Of a stretch of DNA of 20,882 bases, positions 1-7,174 are shown in pieces; position 1 is the first letter of the stretch, and each line of letters begins with the position of its first letter. The stretch spans positions 2,118,686-2,139,567 of the forward strand of contig BFEA01000231.1 in NCBI GenBank assembly GCA_003427395.1, written 5' to 3'. This DNA is from Chara braunii. Taxonomy: Eukaryota > Streptophyta > Charophyceae > Charales > Characeae. Under the pieces are notes generated by a model that made no database searches, had not been told where the DNA came from, and worked only from the letters and a program-made list of their open reading frames with translations. The position numbers and the translations under genes are program-made.

Positions 1-105
1 TGTGTTAAGAGCGTTGGACGTAGACACACTGCTGTTCCTTGATGGCAGCGGGGAAGTCCATGGGAGATGCACCTACTGGGAGCAAAATGCACGGTCTTTC
101 CTTCA

Positions 106-315
106 ACCCGTTCTTTCTTTTTTTTGTTTTTTTGCTTTTTTTTTTGAAAACCAGTCTTGCTGCTAGGGAGGGTGATACGAGCACCCCCCGCGAGCGGTTG
201 TCCTGTATGCTGCAGTCTATTGGTGGGGGCGAGCGGTTGTCCTGGATGCTGCAGTCTATTGGTGGGGCGGCGCACCTGCTGGAAACGGGGTCCAGCATCC
301 CATTTTACATTAACC
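106..315 (-). mobile_element. SINE-like dispersed element, copy A
   Basis: Read on the minus strand, this stretch matches the plus strand of 5595-5770. The shared part runs through a 6-bp hairpin (278-296), a block with CCCCACCAATAGA, a variable middle, and an A/C-rich tail (plus-strand T-rich 110-145). By eye about 45 of 55 positions agree in the core. Copy A carries an internal 39-bp duplication (192-268) that copy B lacks. A body followed by an A-rich tail is what a non-autonomous retroposon (SINE or processed transcript) would leave. I see no clear target duplication. The family is not one I recognise. The homology is seen directly; the retroposon reading is inference. Confidence 0.5.
192..269. 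repeat. 39-bp direct tandem repeat, two copies
   Basis: Copies start at 192 and 231, each opening with GAGCGGTTGTCCTG and ending in TATTGGTGGGG. They differ at very few positions, so the duplication is recent. It lies inside SINE-like copy A. Confidence 0.9.
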
Positions 316-657
316 GTCTCTATTTTGAATTTTTGAATATGTTAGGGCATCGCCACACCACTCTCAAAATGTGCAAAATGAGAATGAACTTCCCTCTAGG
401 ACATGGCCAGATGCACCAGCCACATTTTTGTCTTTTTCACATTTCAAGAGTAGTGTGGCGAGGCCCTTAGGTCCTGTTTTTTCCCGGTTACACTTCAGGG
501 TCGACTGCCCAGCGAGCGACTCCGCACACGCACGGGCGTGTATGAGGGTACCCGTTCTATTTTGAATATCTTAGGTCCCTTTTTTCCCCTATTATTCTTC
601 AGGGTCTACTGCCCAACGAGTGAGTCGGCACACGCACGAGCGTGTATGAGGGTGACC
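312..657. repeat. 104-bp tandem duplication, first copy interrupted by a MITE
   Basis: Copy 1 is 312-344 joined to 467-549; copy 2 is 550-657. Shared landmarks are CTATTTTGAAT, TTAGGTCC, CTTCAGGGTC and CACACGCACG-GCGTGTATGAGGGT. The right halves are exactly 104 bases apart (467 and 571). Copy 1 contains the 122-bp MITE at 345-466; copy 2 has uninterrupted sequence at that point (570-575). Confidence 0.85.
345..466. mobile_element. Non-autonomous inverted-repeat transposon (MITE), copy 1
   Basis: The element is 122 bp with terminal inverted repeats of about 29 bp. The left end reads GGGCATCGCCACACCACTCT; the right end, reverse complemented, reads GGGCCTCGCCACACTACTCT; both continue to AAATGTG with a few mismatches. 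It is flanked by TTA on both sides (342-344 and 467-469), and the paired tandem copy shows a single TTA at 571-573. The interior is AT-rich and codes for nothing. A GGGCC terminus with a TTA duplication fits PIF/Harbinger (Tourist-like) MITEs. A TA duplication with an AGGGCC end (Tc1/mariner-like) is the alternative. Related copies are at 4557, 16730, 17910 and 19388. Confidence 0.85.
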
Positions 658-658
658 G

Positions 659-1265
659 ACTGCACCAGATGCAGGGCATGTCGATCTGACGGGGCAGCCA
701 ATCCACCTCCTGGCACACCGAGCGAACGACATGAGGGTGATTCGATCGTAACTGTGCGGTCACGAGGGAACAGAACCATTTTCCATTCCTCCGCTGCCAT
801 CACCCCAACTCCCACTACTGCCCTCGATCTCGAACGGCACTGTAAATTCCCTCCTTCGACAATGGGGAAAGTACAATTTTCTGTGTTTCTTTTTCCCTGA
901 ATGGTTTGTCCGCTTTTTTCTTTTCCATCTTTTTCTGACGATAGAATTTCCGTCCTCTGCAGAGGACAAAAAAATACTTGCCACAATGCGATGGTATAAA
1001 TAAAAGAATGCCAGCCTACTGGAAGTCCATGGGCACCGACAGTGTGAGCCACCAGGCGGTTCAAATAAGGTCGTCACCCCCCCCTCCGTCCCCACCAAAA
1101 AAAAGAAAAGCGGGGGTGAACTCACTGGGAACGGTGGGAAGCCAATTTCCAGTGGGGGAATGTGTGGTTTAAAGCCGAAGTACCCCGGCCAATTACCCGT
1201 GCTGCAGAACAGTTCGGCCTAACTATGCACTGTACTCGCGTTTCTGAAAATTTTAAAATTTAATG
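659..1265. other. Non-repetitive intergenic DNA
   Basis: No gene is recognised. Open frames of up to 152 codons on the minus strand have no recognisable motif. The stretch holds a perfect 16-bp palindrome at 952-967 (GTCCTCTGCAGAGGAC) and a possible short hairpin between a C run (1077-1084) and GGGGGTG (1111-1117). Confidence 0.5.
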
Positions 1266-1450
1266 ATTCGAATAGTAGACTGCATGTGCGTCGAATTTGA
1301 ATATCAGGACTGTTCAAATAGAACGCATATGCGTCATATTCGGATAGAAAGTGACCTGTGTGTTGTATTCGAATAAAAAACACCCTATGTGTTGTATTCG
1401 CATAGAAAAAAACTTGTGCGTTGTGTTCATTTACACGTTGTATGCATTAT
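1266..1450. repeat. Degenerate ~29-bp tandem repeat, about six units
   Basis: Units open with ATTCGAATAG or close variants (1266, 1295, 1338, 1367, 1396) and close with a TGYGTTGT or TATGCGTC block. One unit is longer, and spacing drifts between about 29 and 43 bases. The array is AT-rich and non-coding. A diverged relative may exist on the minus strand at 7785-7980. Confidence 0.6.
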
Positions 1451-1470
1451 GTTCGGGGGAAGACCGTAAT

Positions 1471-1700
1471 GGTCTCAAAGGTTAAAAATTGTCTCAAAGG
1501 TTAAAAACTGTGTCAAAGGTTAAAAATTGTCTCGAAGAAGGTTAAAAATTGTCTCAAAGAAGGTTAAAAATTGTCTTGAAGAAGGTTAAAAATTGTCTCA
1601 AAGAAGGCTAAAAATTGTCTCAAAGAAGGTTAAAATTGTCTCAAACTTCAAAGGTTAAAAATTGTCTCAAAGGTTAAAAATTGTCTCAAAGGTTAAAAAC
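1471..1700. repeat. Minisatellite, 19-22-bp unit, about 11 copies
   Basis: The unit is GGTTAAAAATTGTCTCAAA with length variants carrying AAGAAGG. It runs almost unbroken from GGTCTCAAAGG (1471) to GGTTAAAAAC (1691-1700). Two length classes (19 and 22 bp) are arranged in blocks: short, long, short. Confidence 0.9.
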
Positions 1701-1789
1701 TTAAGGGCAGGCAAAATCGTGCTTACAAAAGAAGAGCCTCGAACCCTTCGTCGGAAAACAGTGACCACTTTTGATGAATGTGTGTGGTG

Positions 1790-1811
1790 TTTTTTTTTGT
1801 TTTTTTTTTTT
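1790..1811 (-). repeat. Oligo-T tract interrupted by G (possible minus-strand tail)
   Basis: Two T runs are separated by a single G. The reverse complement is an A-run/C/A-run pattern like the tails of the SINE-like copies and the tail-only insert at 7128-7161. I could not find a matching target duplication. Confidence 0.4.
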
Positions 1812-1942
1812 AGAGTCCCATTAGTAGCAGGGGTTTCGGCTTGGTTTCGAGGGCGCGCTGGGTCATGCCATCCGATCTGAAAACATCTCACGGCCTCGAC
1901 TGTTTTCCCACTTTGAAAAATAACCAAATGGACCACTGAACC

Positions 1943-1960
1943 CCCACTACCGGTAGTGGG
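1943..1960. repeat. Perfect 18-bp palindrome
   Basis: CCCACTACCGGTAGTGGG is self-complementary end to end. A second hairpin, CCCAACC-TGAA-GGTTGGG, follows at 1998-2015, then the GGTACC repeat array. Confidence 0.85.
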
Positions 1961-2023
1961 ACTCAGCCCCTAAAGTTTCAATTGACCTCTTTGCCTGCCC
2001 AACCTGAAGGTTGGGACATTCCA

Positions 2024-2120
2024 GGTACCAACAACCGATTACCCGTACCGACGACCGAGTACCGGTACCAACGACCGAGTACCGGTACCAACGACCGAGT
2101 ACCGGTACCGACGACCGATA
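2024..2120. repeat. 20-bp tandem repeat, about five copies
   Basis: The unit GGTACCAACGACCGAGTACC is repeated head to tail with minor changes. Each unit begins with GGTAC and ends with GTACC, so it is itself an inverted repeat. Confidence 0.9.
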
Positions 2121-2786
2121 ATCACTTATCTCGCAGGTCGCAGGATTCTTTGTCGTGAGCGAGCGATTGTTTTCTTTTGAGGAGTCATTTCGTAGTAGCT
2201 TTCCTTGTGCCGTAAATAATGATAAATTCCTGATGAAGTTTGGATTTTTCTGGCAATGGAAATAAAAATTAAAAAGGGCGCCTAGTTCAGGTGTTCGAAC
2301 CCTTATGCACACGTCTCAGTTGGCCTCTTTTCAGCAAAAATGACACTTCAACCTGAGAGAACCCCTGTCCACTTCAACCTTCCAGACCACAAACGCGGGC
2401 AGCCCCCAGGTGGGCCGGGCTTTACCCCTAGCGGATCGACGGAGAAAATGAGCATCGGGAAAACGTGGCTTCAACCTGCTGGCGGTATAAACCACGACTT
2501 TTCCCCCCACCCTTAAACAAAAACTATTTATTTTTGCAAGTCGGCAGCACCGAGGCAACGAGTCATGGCCCTACCGGGTCCAGCAGAGAGTAGACGTATC
2601 CGGAACTGATTTTTTTAACCACCAGTACCTACCCTGTTTTTAGGCGTTACCACAGAGGCTGAATCGCTGCGCCGCAATGTTCAGCCGGGGCCTAGGGCGT
2701 CGATGCTCGAACCTATGCACCGTGAAAACAAGAGGTGACTCTCACTAATGACAACCAAAGAATAGAAAGGTATTCCCACCTAGGTT
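2121..2786. other. Intergenic DNA with scattered short repeats
   Basis: No gene is recognised. The word CTTCAACCT occurs three times between 2346 and 2479. Two stretches (about 2280-2310 and 2690-2720) share GCCTAG, then a TCGAACC word, then TATGCAC. They look like diverged copies of one small repeat, and the TTCGAACC word resembles a Pol III B box. I cannot build a tRNA fold around either. Confidence 0.4.
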
Positions 2787-2800
2787 AAAAAAAAAAAAAA
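2787..2800 (+). repeat. A14 tract (possible retroposon tail)
   Basis: An uninterrupted A14 run lies directly before the target-duplication copy at 2801-2822. It may be the tail of an older insert upstream. No start or duplication for such an insert could be fixed. Confidence 0.5.
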
Positions 2801-2910
2801 GGTTCGAATGTGGGCGCCTAGCTCCGCAACTCTTCCTGGCAACACTGCCAGGTGGGTCTAGCCAACAAAAAAAAAAAAAAAAAAAAAAGCTTAGAACGTG
2901 GGCACCTAGC
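2801..2910 (+). mobile_element. Short poly-A tailed retroposed insert with ~22-bp target duplication
   Basis: Direct flanks 2801-2822 and 2889-2910 agree at 18 of 22 positions (shared core GTGGGC-CCTAGC). Between them lie a 44-bp body (2823-2866) and an A22 tail (2867-2888). The body holds a perfect hairpin, CCTGGCA-ACAC-TGCCAGG (2835-2852). Body, tail and a target duplication of this length are the signature of LINE-type target-primed reverse transcription. The source RNA is not recognised. Confidence 0.5.
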
Positions 2911-3165
2911 CCAGCCGGGCACCCAACAGTGCAACACACAAACAAAAGTAAGGAGGACAGAGTGGTCTGCACTGCAGGCTCGGCTCTCTGATCGTCCTCT
3001 TCACAAAGCTTCTTTGCTTGCTCTCTTGTTTACTTTTTCTGGGGGGGGCGGGAGGAGTCTACTAGGGCGGGCAATCTTTTCTCCAATCGTTTGAATCTGT
3101 TTCCCGTGTGGGGACCACCACTGACCTTTCGGCATTCTTAACTTCAGAGGATGAGAGATCATCCG

Positions 3166-3195
<30 letters not shown>
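3166..3195 (+). repeat. A30 tract
   Basis: This is a pure run of 30 A. It may be a retroposon tail, but no target duplication was found in the flanks. The poly-lysine frame across it is an artefact. Confidence 0.8.
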
Positions 3196-3198
<3 letters not shown>

Positions 3199-3361
3199 AT
3201 TAGGAAGGTTGGTCTTGATGCCTGGCACTCGAGTCTCAATCACACAATCGTTTCTCATCATCGTGTCCTTCACCACTTGCCAAGTACTCCAACTGGCCCA
3301 CCACTCCTTGCCTCGAATGGATCATGCGATTGGTCACCTCCACCTCCGACTCTTATCTTCA

Positions 3362-4100
3362 CCTAATCCCTATCTTCTTCATTTTTCTTCATATCTTCTT
3401 CTTCTTTCTTCTTCTGCTCATCCTCACCTTCAAGATGAGCACCGTCATCATCATCTTCATCGCCACCATTGTCATCGTCTTCATCACCATCATAATTACT
3501 AATTACCCTTGTACCCCATCTTTCTCCATGCCCATCGCCACCCATCAACCCATCAGCTCCCATCATCCTCATCACTCGTTATCGTCCCATCAGCACCCAT
3601 CCTGTCCATCTTCCCCATTTGGCCCATCTCGACTCTTTAGCCCCATCTTTCCCGATTGGCCTCCCCTTGTCCCCTATCTTCCCAGATGCCCATCGCCCCC
3701 ACCCATTGCCACCCATCGTCATCATCACTCCTTATCGCCCCCTCACCACCTATCCTCTCCATCTTCCCCCATTCGCCCATTCTCCACGCATCAGCCCCAT
3801 CTTTCCCGATCGGCCTCTCCGTCTTATCCCCCATCTCCGCAGTGCCTATTGTCCCCCCCATCACCCCGTCACCACCCATCCTCTCCATCTTCTCCCCATT
3901 GGCTCCTCTCCACCCCTCAACCCCATCTTCCCCGATCGGTCCATCTTCCTGCATTGCCCCACCCAACCCCAACAACCCCCCGATACTCGACATGCCCTAC
4001 CCAATCCAGATGAAAAAGACTTGAGATCCTGAATCACCTCCCTATGCGCCGTACAAACCTACCGTCATATTGGGGGGGGAAGAAGAGAAATCCTTGACAC
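3362..4100. repeat. Pyrimidine-rich array with ~158-bp units
   Basis: The stretch begins with TTC and TCA microsatellite-like sequence (3376-3490). Units opening CCCATCGCC start near 3531 and 3689, with a third, diverged unit near 3845. Each contains TCCATCTTCCCC, CCATTGGC or similar, and CCCCGATCGG words. Several frames stay open on both strands (up to 229 codons of Pro/Ser/His) because C/T-rich plus-strand sequence seldom makes stops. I treat this as repeat, not gene. Confidence 0.7.
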
Positions 4101-4400
4101 CAATCAGCTCCATCTTCCCCAATTGGCCGATCGCCCCCCATCATCCTCGTCCCTCCTTATTGCCCTGTCACCATCCATCCTCTCCATCTTCCCCCCATTG
4201 GCTCATCTCCACCCATCAACCTCATCTTCTCCGACTGGCCATCTTCCCGCATTGCCCCACCCAACCCCGATACTCGACATGCCGCCCCAATCCAGATGAA
4301 AAGGACTTGAGATTCTGAATTACCTCCCTGTGCGCCGTGCAAACCTGCCATCATATTGGGGGGGGTGGGGGGGCGGGGGAAGAAAACAAATCCTCGACAC
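3860..4400. repeat. ~290-bp direct duplication
   Basis: The last unit of the array and its downstream tail are duplicated. CCATCCTCTCCATCTTC occurs at 3876 and 4175, and CATATTGGGGGG at 4066 and 4352. Shared words between them include ATACTCGACATGCC, CCAATCCAGATGAAAA and ACTTGAGAT. The spacing shifts from 299 to 286 through small deletions. Confidence 0.85.
4358..4380 (+). other. G-run cluster (quadruplex-capable)
   Basis: G8-T-G7-C-G5 is at 4358-4379. The long runs can supply four GGG tracts with one-base loops on the plus strand. The other copy of the duplication has only a single G run at 4072-4079. Confidence 0.6.
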
Positions 4401-4409
4401 GTTGTGGCC

Positions 4410-4471
4410 TAGACTCGCAGGTAGCTACACCGGCTAGTGGTAGACTCGCAGGTAGCTACACCGGCTAGCGG
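4410..4471. repeat. 31-bp direct tandem repeat, two copies
   Basis: Copies at 4410-4440 and 4441-4471 begin TAGACTCGCAGGTAGCTACA and differ at one position (GTGG against GCGG). This is a very recent duplication. Confidence 0.95.
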
Positions 4472-4556
4472 AATTCTTCAACCGATCTGGAAAGGATAGA
4501 GGCATATAAATTGGCAAAATCGGTTCGCAAAACCAAGTGACGAAACCAGATAATTC

Positions 4557-4715
4557 GGGCTTTCTCGCTCCACTACTCACCAAATATGCAAAATGAGAAT
4601 TAATCTTCCCCTAGAACATGGAAAGATACACCGCCATTTTTTTATTTTTTTTATTTTGCGCACGTGAAGAATAGCGGTCCACGTGCGCAAAAGAATAAAA
4701 AAAAGAGCAAGGCCC
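4557..4715. mobile_element. MITE family copy 2, rearranged 3' end
   Basis: The left part aligns with copies 1 and 5: GGGC, then CTCGCTCCACTACTCAC, TGCAAAATGAGAAT, CTAGAACATGGAAAGATACA. A diverged right end (AGAATAGCGGTCC) falls at 4668-4680, giving the usual length of about 124 bp. It is followed by an inverted copy of the preceding segment and a second end-like GCAAGGCCC at 4707-4715. No clear target duplication remains. Confidence 0.6.
4643..4706. repeat. Hairpin with 13-bp perfect stem inside MITE copy 2
   Basis: TTTTGCGCACGTG (4654-4666) pairs perfectly with CACGTGCGCAAAA (4680-4692). The pairing extends through T-rich and A-rich outer arms with a 2-base bulge. The loop is AAGAATAGCGGTC. 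It probably arose by inverted duplication within the element. Confidence 0.85.
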
Positions 4716-5440
4716 TTTGCAGCACTCTTACTGGGAAGCTGGTCCACCACAGGGTTTTATAAACCAGGTCATAATTCTGAGCTCCCTAGTACCCACCAAG
4801 AACTTTGTGTGCCACTAGTCACCATTCAAACCACCACTACCTCCTGACAAACGAGGTAAAATCCCGAAGAAGACGAAATGAGAAAGAAAAAGAAAAACCG
4901 TTAAATCACCCCAGTACGTTTGCCAGCTATAGTTTCAGAGTCGCGGTGCGCATACAGCTTCAACTTCGACTCTCGAGACACACCAGGGTGCCATTTCGCT
5001 GGATATCCATCCGGCACAAAATGGGTCGCACGCAAGGCCCGTTTTGCCATGACGGATGTCCAGCAAAACACCGCAACGGTACATCCCTAAAGTTGCATCC
5101 ATATACACGCTGCATATTTGTTTTTCACGCGGGGGAAAGGTACTTGCGGTTTACGGCGCCAGGACAACGGAGCATAAATCTCTGCACCCGCTCCCTGCCA
5201 GAACAGTTCCTTGAAAGCCCAGCCTCCTTCCAAGAGGCTGGGGTCTTACAAATGGCTTAAAGCACCACTACATGGGCACCGGGGCCGCGGGCCCGACACC
5301 TCGAATTCTGGAAAGCCCGAAACAAAAATGGGACCGCCAATCCAATTTATCAACAGCAGGCCCATCGTTTGCCGTTTCGGCCTCGCTCGTTTTCTTGTGG
5401 CGACAAGTTTCGGACTGCAAGGCTGGGACCATGTACTACC
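4716..5440. other. Intergenic DNA with two unassigned open frames
   Basis: Plus-strand frames at 4805-5260 (151 codons) and 5211-5678 (155 codons) overlap in different phases. The second reads through the foldback at 5443-5551, which argues against it being a gene. No domain or motif is recognised in either, and both lengths are expected by chance in 20 kb. No repeat is obvious before 5441. Confidence 0.4.
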
Positions 5441-5442
5441 TA

Positions 5443-5551
5443 CCGTCTTCACCCGAATAGAACACCCGGTCAGTCATTATTGCTGCATCTGGACCGGAAG
5501 TTGTGCCAAATGCAGCTGTAATGACCAGGCGTTCTATTCGGGTGAAGACGG
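5443..5551. mobile_element. 109-bp foldback element with TA flanks
   Basis: The two ends are perfect inverted repeats for the first 21 bases (CCGTCTTCACCCGAATAGAA plus C). Pairing then continues with few mismatches to about base 50, leaving a small loop near 5492-5507. TA lies directly outside both ends (5441-5442 and 5552-5553). This fits a MITE of a TA-targeting superfamily such as Tc1/mariner (Stowaway-like). A long hairpin of this shape could also be a small-RNA precursor. No second copy is present in the window. Confidence 0.7.
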
Positions 5552-5594
5552 TAGTGGTTTAGCAACAGACAATCGATCTGTCCGACCAACTGTA

Positions 5595-5770
5595 ATTGTT
5601 AAAAAAGGGACGCTGGGCCCGATTCCCAGCAGGTGCTGCTCCCCACCAATAGATGGAGCCTACACCGGTCCAGCTTGAGGTGGCTGTTCCTACCAGCACC
5701 TCAAGCTGCTTCCGAGGTGTTTTTTTTCAAAAGACAAAAAACAAAAAAACCAAAAAGAAAAGAAAGGGCA
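5595..5770 (+). mobile_element. SINE-like dispersed element, copy B
   Basis: This is homologous to the minus strand of 106-315. It contains hairpin GCTGGG-CCCGATT-CCCAGC (5612-5630), then GCAGGTGCTGCTCCCCACCA, a second 12-bp stem (5671-5682 with 5697-5708) and a tail of A runs broken by C and G (5729-5765). Copy A has the same first hairpin with a G-C to A-T pair change (GCTGGA with TCCAGC), so pairing is kept. The 5-7-5 geometry and GATTCC word recall a tRNA T arm and Pol III B box, but loop bases 1-2 are CC instead of TT. No acceptor stem could be paired, so a tRNA origin is only a possibility. Confidence 0.5.
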
Positions 5771-6135
5771 GTCTTCCTGGTAACCAGCGCAGTCCTAAGA
5801 GGCATTCGCGATCTAGATCAACGACATCCCGCCGTGAATATCAAACTCGCAGAGAGACTGACAAGAAATGCAGGCATCTCCACTCCTTTGCCGACATCTG
5901 AGTCAGATTCAGTAAAAAAAAAACCTGCTTTGAGTACGCCCGTGATCGATCAGGTCAGCTCAATAAGCTGGACTCTCGGCTGCACAAGTCTGTTTACAGA
6001 GATGTCGTACGTTGCCTACTTCGTGGTCCACGGCATCCTTTCGCCGCAATTCCACATCTCCGAAACTTCGTCTTCGTGGGATGAATCCCTCCTTCCACGG
6101 GAAGAGAAGTTGACGGCGCAACTCTCATCAGCGCG
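5771..6135. other. Intergenic DNA with an unassigned open frame
   Basis: A plus-strand frame from 5633 to 6169 (178 codons) crosses the SINE-like tail and continues here. No domain is recognised, and its start lies inside the retroposon, so I do not call it a gene. Confidence 0.4.
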
Positions 6136-6350
6136 AGGGGTAAGTTTCAAAAATACCGCATCGCGGTAGTTTCACAGCGAAAGTATTGGCGGCGGGCCCA
6201 AGTTTCGTCGCAGAAATATATCTTTCGTTGCAGCTTTAGAGGTCCTGGTAGTTTCACAGCGAAAACATTTGCAGGCGCCGGGCATGGCCCCACATCCTCG
6301 CAAAATAAAAGATCTTTCGGGACCCGTTCAAAATTTATGCTGTGAAACTT
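6136..6350. repeat. Degenerate ~40-bp repeats with GTAGTTTCACAGCGAAA, plus an inverted copy
   Basis: GGTAGTTTCACAGCGAAA occurs at 6165 and 6247, each followed by an ATT-GC-GG-G-CGGGC pattern. A weaker copy (AGTTTCGTCGCAGAAA) sits at 6202. The reverse complement (GCTGTGAAACTT) is at 6339-6350, just before an A tract. A looser relative (GGTAGTTTGGCAGCAAA) is at 6714-6730. Confidence 0.65.
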
Positions 6351-6355
6351 CGAAG

Positions 6356-6375
6356 AAAAAAAAAAAAAAAAAAAA
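6356..6375 (+). repeat. A20 tract
   Basis: A pure A run directly follows the inverted GTTTCACAGC copy. It could be a retroposon tail, but no target duplication was found. Confidence 0.75.
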
Positions 6376-6559
6376 TGCGCCATTTCTGCAATTACGCCCC
6401 CCCTACCACGATTCTTGCTGGATCGATATTATCCTCTTCATTTATTTACTCGTTCGTTCCCAAGCCGCCAACCATCTGTCGCCCTCATCCCCCTGTTCTC
6501 CATATTTGTTCATTCATGGACGAGTGCCTGGAGAAAGGGTGGGGTAAGTTGGTTTAATC

Positions 6560-6597
6560 TTTTTTTTTTTTAATTCATTATTATTATTATTATTATT
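6560..6597. repeat. T12 tract and (ATT)n microsatellite
   Basis: A T run at 6560-6571 is followed by about seven ATT/TTA triplets (6577-6597). Confidence 0.9.
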
Positions 6598-6668
6598 AAA
6601 GCCCGTGTGCAAAGCCTCTATCCCGGTAGTTGGATTCCTCATTTCTGGACATGAAGAATAACCTCATC

Positions 6669-6693
6669 TTTTTTTTTTTTTTTTTTTTTTTTT
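6669..6693 (-). repeat. T25 tract
   Basis: This is an uninterrupted T run and may be the tail of a minus-strand retroposon. The sequence to its right (6700-6880) is not recognised. Confidence 0.8.
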
Positions 6694-6889
6694 AAGTGGT
6701 GCATATGCCCTGATGGTAGTTTGGCAGCAAATCACCTCGCACTGGCTCGCAGCAGAAATCAGCTCGGTGATTTCTTATCTTGAAGAAAGCAAAACTTTAA
6801 TCCAGGCTACACACCCATCACTCACTCCAAGGTAGTCCCACCATTCTGTGTGCAGTGACCGGGAGTATCCTATCAGCGGACGGCAAGAT

Positions 6890-6923
<34 letters not shown>
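6694..6923 (+). other. Unrecognised segment ending in an A33 tract
   Basis: About 195 bases lie between the T25 run and an A33 run (6891-6923). An 8-bp inverted repeat (AAATCACC with GGTGATTT) sits at about 6729-6773. The A33 could be the tail of a retroposed transcript, but there is no convincing target duplication. Confidence 0.4.
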
Positions 6924-6925
<2 letters not shown>

Positions 6926-7114
6926 CTACAAGCCTTCAATTGGAAAGACACAACGACCTCTTGTACGTCAGCAAATATCAGAGGCACCTCCCAAATGAAA
7001 ATATGCTGGGATGCTGTCAGGGGACCCCACAGCCCTTAACCCTGGTACATAACAGAATGGTAACAAAGGACCAGATCATCTGAGATGGCTCCAGTCAAGG
7101 CTAAATATAGGGGA

Positions 7115-7174
7115 GGGGATCGACATCGTTTTTTTTTGTTTTTTTTTGTTTTTTTTCGTAGGGGGATCGACATC
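7115..7174 (-). mobile_element. Tail-only retroposed insert with 13-bp target duplication
   Basis: GGGGATCGACATC occurs exactly at 7115-7127 and again at 7162-7174. Between them there is only a T-rich tract of three T runs separated by G, ending CGTAG. On the minus strand this is an A-run/C tail with almost no body. A perfect 13-bp direct repeat around a tail fits target-primed reverse transcription that stopped soon after the tail was copied. Slippage of a duplicated segment is less likely because the insert shares nothing with its flanks. Confidence 0.75.

Noticed and set aside
1471-1700. CRISPR-like regular repeat
   Set aside because: Units are contiguous with no unique spacers, and the context is eukaryotic.
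2275-2320. tRNA gene suggested by TAGTTCAGGTG and GTTCGAACCC
   Set aside because: The A-like and B-like words are too close, and no cloverleaf or acceptor stem can be formed.
3324-4013. 229-codon Pro/Ser/His-rich frame
   Set aside because: Overlapping frames on both strands are also open across the same low-complexity repeats, and no start context or domain is visible.
5551-5630. Complete tRNA with a 5-7-5 stem-loop ACAGA-CAATCGA-TCTGT and T-arm-like hairpin
   Set aside because: There is no U before the would-be anticodon, the acceptor strands do not pair, and the upstream part overlaps the end of the foldback element.
5211-5678. 155-codon frame as a gene
   Set aside because: It crosses the whole 109-bp foldback and runs into the SINE-like element, so it cannot be an intact conserved gene.
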